Source: Nonomuraea wenchangensis (lineage in GTDB: Bacteria; Actinomycetota; Actinomycetes; Streptosporangiales; Streptosporangiaceae). Taken from it: 64,000 nt of DNA. Within the stretch, counting starts at the first letter, position 1. Each line of letters begins with the position of its first letter. The stretch lies in assembly GCF_900111685.1 (NCBI RefSeq), contig NZ_FOHX01000005.1, positions 186,001-250,000 on the forward strand. The letters run 5' to 3'. Positions 59,074-64,000 of the stretch are shown here, piece by piece. A program made the translations under genes and the position numbers. The notes under the pieces are model-generated. The model was given only the letters and a program-made list of their open reading frames with translations, had not been told where the DNA came from and did not search any database.

Positions 59074-60279
59074 TCAGCGGCTCCGGCCGTGCTCCTCGCG
59101 CTCCTGGTGCCGGCCGTCGTGCTCCTCGTGCACCCGGGCCAGCAGCGCCAGCAGCTTGTCCTCGTCGCGGATGCGCCTGCGGTACTTCTCCGGCAGCTCC
59201 CGCAGGTCCCGCTCCTTGGCGCACACCTTCGCGAACAGCTCCGCCCGCCGCTTCGGGTCGTGCTCGACCTCCAGGTACTCCTGGGCGTACCGGCGCGCGG
59301 CCGAGACGGTGCTCTGCGCCCGGCCCTTCGCGCTGGCCAGCGAGGCGACCACGGTGACCAGCAGGACGGAGATGATCACCGTCAGGGACAGCCCGGTGCT
59401 GATCTCGGCGACCGGCACGGGCTCGCCGTCGTTGATGAACGGCACGTTGTTCTCGTGCAGCGCGTGCAGGATCAGCTTGACCCCGATGAAGGCCAGGATG
59501 ACGGCCAGGCCGTAGGCCAGGTAGATCAGCCGGTCGAGCAGGTCGTCGATGAGGAAGTAGAGCTGGCGCAGCCCCAGCAGCGAGAACGCGGTGGCGGTGA
59601 AGACGATGTAGACGTTCTGGGTGAGGCCGAAGATCGCCGGGATCGAGTCGAGCGCGAACAGGATGTCGGTGCCGCCGATGGCGATCATCACCAGCAGCAT
59701 CGGCGTCATGACCCGCCGCCCGTCCTTGACGGTGAACAGCCGGTCGCCGTCGTAGACGTCCGTCGCAGGGAAGACCCGGCGGGCCAGGCGCACCATGAGG
59801 TTGTCCGGGGAGTGGCTCTCCTCGCTCTCGGGCTTGAGCAGGTTGCCCGCGGTGAGCAGCAGGATCAGGCCGAACAGGTAGAACACCCACGCGAAGGTGT
59901 TGATCAGGGCCGCGCCCAGCAGGATGAACAGCGACCGCGCGACGAGCGAGAACACGATGCCGAACAGCAGCGCCTTCTGCTGGTCGGCGCGCGGCACCTT
60001 GAAGCTCGACATGATGACGAGGAAGACGAAGAGGTTGTCGACCGACAGCGCCTTCTCCGTCACGTAGCCGGCGAAGTACTCGGCGCCGGGGTCGGAGCCG
60101 CCGAAGATCCACACGCCGGCGCCGAAGACCAGGGCGATGCCGACGTACAGGGCCGACCAGAGCGACGCCTCGCGCAGCGTGGGGATGTGCGCCTTGCGCA
60201 CGTGGAAGAAGAAGTCGAACAGCAGCAGCGCGACGATCCCGGCGATCGTGAGACCCCAGACCAACGGCGAGACGCTCAT
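59074..60279 (-). CDS. TerC/Alx-family integral membrane protein
   Basis: 401 residues, about nine membrane helices. The family blocks are FDFFFHVRKAHIPTLREA, YFAGYVTEKALSVDNLFVF, IAIGGTDILFALDSIPAIF and LRQLYFLIDDLLDRLIYLAYG. TerC/Alx proteins export manganese or related metals. The C-terminal tail is long, charged and probably cytoplasmic (KCAKERDLRELPEKYR-like and a His-rich end). ATG 60279 is chosen; GTG 60297 is possible. A hairpin leader lies immediately upstream. Confidence 0.93.
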   Translation of the reverse strand: MSVSPLVWGLTIAGIVALLLFDFFFHVRKAHIPTLREASLWSALYVGIALVFGAGVWIFGGSDPGAEYFAGYVTEKALSVDNLFVFLVIMSSFKVPRADQQKALLFGIVFSLVARSLFILLGAALINTFAWVFYLFGLILLLTAGNLLKPESEESHSPDNLMVRLARRVFPATDVYDGDRLFTVKDGRRVMTPMLLVMIAIGGTDILFALDSIPAIFGLTQNVYIVFTATAFSLLGLRQLYFLIDDLLDRLIYLAYGLAVILAFIGVKLILHALHENNVPFINDGEPVPVAEISTGLSLTVIISVLLVTVVASLASAKGRAQSTVSAARRYAQEYLEVEHDPKRRAELFAKVCAKERDLRELPEKYRRRIRDEDKLLALLARVHEEHDGRHQEREEHGRSR

Positions 60280-60309
60280 GAGTAACGTCTGTCCCACCTT
60301 CCGCTGGTT

Positions 60310-60341
60310 ATGCCTCCCGTGACCTTCCGGTCAGGCGGCAT
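60310..60341 (-). promoter_or_regulatory. Leader hairpin upstream of terC-type gene
   Basis: ATGCCTCC/GGCGGCAT form an eight-base stem with one mismatch enclosing TGACC/GGTCA. It could regulate the gene; it does not match the yybP-ykoY manganese aptamer consensus I looked for. Confidence 0.4.
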
Positions 60342-60346
60342 GCCCC

Positions 60347-60384
60347 TTAACACGGCGTTCACATTCGGGCAAAAACCGGGAAAC
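60347..60384 (+). promoter_or_regulatory. Candidate GlnR box of glnII
   Basis: Four five-base sites with exact six-base spacers: TTAAC-N6-TTCAC-N6-GCAAA-N6-GAAAC. The layout matches the actinobacterial GlnR consensus (gTnAc-n6-GaAAc, repeated), with the last site closest to consensus. Located 51 bases before the glnII start. Confidence 0.65.
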
Positions 60385-60434
60385 GGCCGTCCGCAAGACT
60401 CGGCGTGGCTGGAAGAGACGTGAAAGGGACCACC

Positions 60435-61454
60435 GTGAGCTACAAGGCTGAGTACATCTGGATCGACGGCACCGAGCCCACCGCCCTGCTGCGCTCGAAG
60501 ACCAAGATCGTGGCTGACGGGGTCGAGCCGCCGGTGTGGGGCTTCGACGGCTCCAGCACCAACCAGGCCAAGGGCCACGCGTCCGACCGCGTGCTCCGCC
60601 CGGTCTTCATCTGTCCCGATCCGATCCGCGGCGGCGACAGCAAGCTCGTGCTGTGCGAGGTCGAGGAGATCGACGGCGAGCCGCACGCCAGCAACACCCG
60701 CGCGCAGCTGCGCCCGGTCGCCGAGCAGTTCGCCGACCAGGAGTCCTGGTTCGGCATCGAGCAGGAGTACACCTTCTTCAAGGGCAGCCGCCCGCTCGGC
60801 TTCCCCGAGGGCGGTTTCCCCGCCCCGCAGGGCCACTACTACTGCGGCGTGGGCGCCGAGGCCGTGTTCGGCCGCGAGATCGTCGAGCTCCACCTCGACC
60901 GCTGCCTGGCCGCCGGCCTGAAGATCTCCGGCATCAACGCCGAGGTCATGCCCGGCCAGTGGGAGTTCCAGGTCGGCCCGGCCGGCCCGATCGAGGTGGC
61001 CGACCACCTGTGGATCGCCCGCTACCTGCTCTACCGGACCGCCGAGGAGTTCGGCGTGGAGGCCACCCTCGACGCCAAGCCCGCCCGCGGCGACTGGAAC
61101 GGCGCCGGCGCCCACACCAACTTCTCCACCAAGGCCATGCGCGAGGGCTACGACGCCATCATCACCGCCTGCGAGGCGCTCGGCGAGGGCGACAAGCCGA
61201 TGGAGCACGTGAGCCAGTACGGCGCCGACATCGAGCTCCGCCTCACCGGCCACCACGAGACCGCCCCGTGGAACAAGTACACCTACGGCGTCTCCGACCG
61301 CGGCGCGTCGGTGCGCATCCCGTGGCAGGTCGAGTCCGACAAGAAGGGCTACATCGAGGACCGCCGCCCCAACGCCAACGTCGACCCGTACGTGGTCACC
61401 CGCCTGCTGGTCAACACCTGCTGCGCGGCGCTGGAGAAGGCCGGCCAGGTCTGA
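60435..61454 (+). CDS. glnII: Type II glutamine synthetase
   Basis: ATP-dependent amidation of glutamate, 339 residues, the length of the eukaryotic-like GSII found in actinobacteria beside the larger GSI. VWGFDGSSTNQA, WFGIEQEYTFF, GPAGPIEVADHLWIARYLL and GAGAHTNFSTK are the substrate and metal binding blocks. Unlike GSI it is not adenylylated at the usual tyrosine. AAAGGGA precedes GTG 60435. Nitrogen control by GlnR is suggested by the upstream box. Confidence 0.97.
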   Translation: MSYKAEYIWIDGTEPTALLRSKTKIVADGVEPPVWGFDGSSTNQAKGHASDRVLRPVFICPDPIRGGDSKLVLCEVEEIDGEPHASNTRAQLRPVAEQFADQESWFGIEQEYTFFKGSRPLGFPEGGFPAPQGHYYCGVGAEAVFGREIVELHLDRCLAAGLKISGINAEVMPGQWEFQVGPAGPIEVADHLWIARYLLYRTAEEFGVEATLDAKPARGDWNGAGAHTNFSTKAMREGYDAIITACEALGEGDKPMEHVSQYGADIELRLTGHHETAPWNKYTYGVSDRGASVRIPWQVESDKKGYIEDRRPNANVDPYVVTRLLVNTCCAALEKAGQV

Positions 61455-61472
61455 CCCGAGGCCGGACGCGAA

Positions 61473-61507
61473 GAAAGGGGGCTCCCGCCCGGCGGGAGCC
61501 CCCTTTC
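61473..61507. terminator. Strong bidirectional terminator
   Basis: GAAAGGGGGCTCCCG (61473-61487) and CGGGAGCCCCCTTTC (61493-61507) are exact complements around a five-base loop, with T-rich flanks, between convergent glnII and the aldehyde dehydrogenase gene. Confidence 0.9.
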
Positions 61508-61513
61508 GCGCGC

Positions 61514-63067
61514 TCAGGGCAGGCGGGTCTCGGCGAGCCGGAAGTCCAGATCGGGAACGATCTCCGCGACGTCCATCTGCGCCTTCTGCAGCCGGCCCGA
61601 GTGGTCCCAGTTCATCGCCTGCCAGCGGGTGAACTGGTCGAGCACCCACATGCCCGACTGGCGGCTGCCGTTGCCCGACTTCCCGTTGCCGCCGAACGGC
61701 AGGTGAGCCTCGGCCCCCGAGGTGGAGTTGTTGACGCTGACCATGCCGGCCGAGACGCCCTCGCGGAAGCGGAAGGCGTTGCGCGCGTCGCTCGTGTAGA
61801 TCGAGCTGGACAGGCCGTAGCCGGGCAGGTTGGCCAGCTCGACGGCCTCGTCCAGGGTGCGGAACGTCGTGACGCCCACGATCGGGCCGAACGTCTCCTC
61901 CATGAACAGCCGGTCGCCGGGACGCACGCCGTCCACGACCACCGGGTGGTAGTAGAGGCCCTCGCCGCCGTCGAAACCGCCGCGCGGGTTGTCCTTCGTG
62001 ATGCGCCCCACCGGCCCCGACACCACCGTGTGGTGCGGCTGGATCCAGGTGAGGTATTCCTCGTAGCGGTCGGCGAACTTCCGGTCGAGCAGCGGCCCGG
62101 CCAGCACGTCACCGGCCGGGTCGCCGACCGTGGCGGCCGACAGCGCCCGCACCAGCCGCTCGACGAACGCGTCGTGGACGCTCTCGTGCACGATCGCCGT
62201 GCCGAGGCTGGTGCAGCGCTGGCCCGCGGTGCCGAAGCCGGAGAACAGCGCGCCCTCGGCGGCGAGGTCGAGGTCGGCGTCCGGCATGATCACCATGGGG
62301 TTCTTGCCGCCCAGCTCCAGGCAGGCCGACTGCAGGTGCCGGCCGGTCAGCTCGCCGACACGCCGCCCGACCTCGCTGGAGCCGGTGAAGCCCACCTTGT
62401 GCACGGTGCCCTCCCCGAGCGCCCGCTCCAGACCGGCGAACGTCTCCGCGCCGTCGGCGAAGAGCACGTTGAGCACGCCGTCGGGCAGGCCGGCCGCGGT
62501 GAAGAGCTCGAACATGGCGTGGGCGGAGGCGGCGGCGTACTCGGCGGGCTTCCACACCACCGCGTTGCCGCACAGCAGGGCCGGGACGAGGTACCACGAG
62601 GGGACGGCCACCGGGAAGTTGCCCGCCGTGATGACCGCGGCCACGCCGACCGGGTTGCGGAAGGTGAACAGGTTCTTGTCCGGCATCTCCGACGGCACCG
62701 TCTGGCCGTACAGCCGGCGGCCCTCGCCCAGGAAGAAGTCACAGGTGTCGACGATCTCGCGGACCTCGCCCAGCGCCTCCGCGTACGGCTTGCCGATCTC
62801 CTCGGTCACCAGCCGGGCCAGCGCCTCGGCGTTGGCCTCCACCAGCCGCCCGATCGAGGCGATCACCCGGCCGCGCACCGGCGCCGGCACCTTCGCCCAC
62901 TCGCGCTGCGCCTCCGCCGCGGCGCGGCAGGCGGCGGCGAACGTGGCCGCGTCCGCCAGGCCGACCCGCGCCACGACCTCGGCCGGGCGGGCGGGGTTGG
63001 TCGAGTCGTACGTGGCCGTGCTCGCGGCCTCCTTGCCGCCCACGACGGACATGATCTGTCGGCTCAC
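61514..63067 (-). CDS. NAD(P)-dependent aldehyde dehydrogenase
   Basis: 517 residues. Cofactor block ITAGNFPVAVPSWYLVPALLCGNAVVWKPAE, general base E251 in LELGGKNP and nucleophile C285 in GTAGQRCTSLG, and the motif EETFGPIVGV near residue 392. The opening PARPAEVVARVGLADA and the SGAEAHLPFGGNGKSGNG end are typical of amino-aldehyde or aminoadipate semialdehyde-type enzymes, but the substrate is not certain. GGAGGAGG before GTG 63067 fixes the start. Confidence 0.94.
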   Translation of the reverse strand: MSRQIMSVVGGKEAASTATYDSTNPARPAEVVARVGLADAATFAAACRAAAEAQREWAKVPAPVRGRVIASIGRLVEANAEALARLVTEEIGKPYAEALGEVREIVDTCDFFLGEGRRLYGQTVPSEMPDKNLFTFRNPVGVAAVITAGNFPVAVPSWYLVPALLCGNAVVWKPAEYAAASAHAMFELFTAAGLPDGVLNVLFADGAETFAGLERALGEGTVHKVGFTGSSEVGRRVGELTGRHLQSACLELGGKNPMVIMPDADLDLAAEGALFSGFGTAGQRCTSLGTAIVHESVHDAFVERLVRALSAATVGDPAGDVLAGPLLDRKFADRYEEYLTWIQPHHTVVSGPVGRITKDNPRGGFDGGEGLYYHPVVVDGVRPGDRLFMEETFGPIVGVTTFRTLDEAVELANLPGYGLSSSIYTSDARNAFRFREGVSAGMVSVNNSTSGAEAHLPFGGNGKSGNGSRQSGMWVLDQFTRWQAMNWDHSGRLQKAQMDVAEIVPDLDFRLAETRLP

Positions 63068-63098
63068 CGGGCCTCCTCCGTAAGTGTTGCGGTAGACG

Positions 63099-63971
63099 CT
63101 AGCTCTCCTGAGCCAATTTACGTAGCTCCGGCCCGTAGGCGGGATCGGCGAGCGCGGCGGCGAACTGCGCCTTCAGGTAGTCGAGCGGAGAGCCGGTGTC
63201 CCACCAGGTGCCGTCGATGACCTGCCCGTAGACCGGGTGGCCGGCGGCGGCGTGGCGGTGGAGCGCGTCGGTGAGGTAGATCTCGCCCTCGGGGTGCTCG
63301 TGCCAGCGGCGGGTGGCGGCCTCCAGCTCGGCCACCACGCCGGGCGTGACGACATAGCCGCCGATGGCGGCGTAACGCGACGGGGCCTCCTCCGGGCGCG
63401 GCTTCTCCACCAGCCCCGAGATGCGCAGCCGGCCGCCGCCGAGATCCTCCTCGACCACCGGCACGCCGTAGCGGGAGGCGTCCTCGACCGCCATCGGCAT
63501 CAGGGCCAGCACCGGGGCGCCCGCCGCCTCGTAGGCGGACTTGAGCTGCCGGGCGCGCGGCACCTCGGCCACGAACACGTCGTCGGCCCACAGCACCATG
63601 AACGGCTCGTCGCCGATCACGCGGGCGGCGTTGAGCACCGGCGTGCCGTTGCCGTAGGGGCCGTTCTGGTAGAGGTAGGTGATGTGGGCCAGCGAGGACA
63701 GCTCGGCCACCGCCGCCGCCAGATCGTCCTTGCCCGCCGCGGCCAGCTGCGCCTCCAGGTCGGCGTCCGGCGCGAAGTGCCGCTGGACCAGCTCCTTGCG
63801 GGAGGAGGTGACGATGGTGATGTCGTCGATGCCCGACTCCACCAGCTCCCGGATGGTGTGCTCGATGACGGGCTTGTCGCCGATCGGCAACATCTCCTTC
63901 GGCAGCGCCTTGGTCAGGGGCAGCAACCTCGTGCCAAGACCGGCCACCGGGATCACGGCTTTGCGCACCAC
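63099..63971 (-). CDS. galU: UTP-glucose-1-phosphate uridylyltransferase
   Basis: Makes UDP-glucose from UTP and glucose-1-phosphate for wall and exopolysaccharide precursors. 290 residues. The nucleotide loop is AVIPVAGLGTRLLPLTKALPKEMLPIGDKPVIEH (read in pieces, GLGTRLLPLTK and KEMLPIGDKP), with VEKPRPEEAPSRYA and GEIYLTDALH further in, all GalU hallmarks. AAGGAG six bases before GTG 63971 sets the start. The gene runs towards the right edge; its own upstream region is cut by the window end. Confidence 0.96.
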   Translation of the reverse strand: MVRKAVIPVAGLGTRLLPLTKALPKEMLPIGDKPVIEHTIRELVESGIDDITIVTSSRKELVQRHFAPDADLEAQLAAAGKDDLAAAVAELSSLAHITYLYQNGPYGNGTPVLNAARVIGDEPFMVLWADDVFVAEVPRARQLKSAYEAAGAPVLALMPMAVEDASRYGVPVVEEDLGGGRLRISGLVEKPRPEEAPSRYAAIGGYVVTPGVVAELEAATRRWHEHPEGEIYLTDALHRHAAAGHPVYGQVIDGTWWDTGSPLDYLKAQFAAALADPAYGPELRKLAQES

Positions 63972-64000
63972 GTGGATCTCCTTCGCGAGATGTGGGCACG

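Noticed and set aside
60298..60404. yybP-ykoY manganese riboswitch before the TerC-type gene
   Set aside because: A hairpin is present but the conserved loops of the aptamer were not found; kept only as a generic leader hairpin.

Overview
The window is a 64 kb stretch of very GC-rich chromosomal DNA. Dense short-spaced operons, many GTG (and some TTG) starts, overlapping stop/start codons and gene content (type II glutamine synthetase, MsiK-like ATPase, CydAB, DUF202 pair, CoxG, FUSC) point to a filamentous actinomycete. A Streptosporangiales/Nonomuraea-like source is my inference from overall flavour; no rRNA or tRNA gene was seen to confirm it. I saw no insertion sequence, integrase, prophage or CRISPR array, so this looks like core or core-adjacent chromosome with some regulated accessory modules.

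Layout. 1-7 kb: end of a secreted protein, cytochrome bd oxidase (cydAB, minus) behind an unusual array of CTAC/GTAG half-sites, a CE4 polysaccharide deacetylase, a CoxG-like protein, an unknown gene, a FrnE-type DsbA protein and a thymidine kinase with a 12-residue repeat tail. 7-15 kb: a membrane protein/HyuA/HyuB/phosphatase operon, then a class III CoA-transferase and a fused acyl-CoA carboxyltransferase. 15-22 kb: a three-gene unknown/GNAT cassette, nitrilase-family amidase, DUF418-like and alpha/beta-hydrolase membrane proteins, aminotransferase, FUSC exporter. 22-26 kb: a cyanuric acid hydrolase/barbiturase homologue, a PadR regulator coupled to a small-alarmone-hydrolase-like HD protein, an SseB-like protein and a lone prepilin peptidase. 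26-30 kb: aroC-aroK-aroB-aroQ plus an SGNH hydrolase, all joined by ATGA overlaps. 30-41 kb: DinG-type helicase, a disordered repeat protein, Na+/H+ antiporter, UBP zinc finger, a class A beta-lactamase/bifunctional PBP operon, a lipoprotein, two DUF202 proteins and tandem Zn-ribbon paralogues. 41-48 kb: a heterodimeric ABC exporter, and two divergent TetR-regulated genes (metallo-hydrolase; diiron ferritin-like protein). 48-56 kb: two secreted transglycosylase-like paralogues, glutathione peroxidase, an M29/NicX-like protein, a LacI regulator divergent from an MsiK-like sugar ABC ATPase, an SDR and a CMD protein. 55-64 kb: a lipoprotein coupled to an atypical FtsH-like membrane protease, TerC-family protein, glnII behind a candidate GlnR box, aldehyde dehydrogenase and galU.

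Two genome-style signals recur. First, at least fifteen genes have a TANNNT -10 hexamer exactly 6-7 bases before the start codon, implying leaderless mRNAs; this decided several start codons below. Second, several divergent promoters contain long perfect or near-perfect palindromes that look like operators (cydA, aminotransferase, cyanuric acid hydrolase, padR, bla, both tetR genes, lacI/msiK, glnII). The most promising modules for new biology are the lipoprotein/FtsH-like pair, the orphan cyanuric-acid-hydrolase/FUSC pair with its 35-base palindrome, and the PadR/alarmone-hydrolase pair. All functions are read from sequence motifs by eye; no database search was run.
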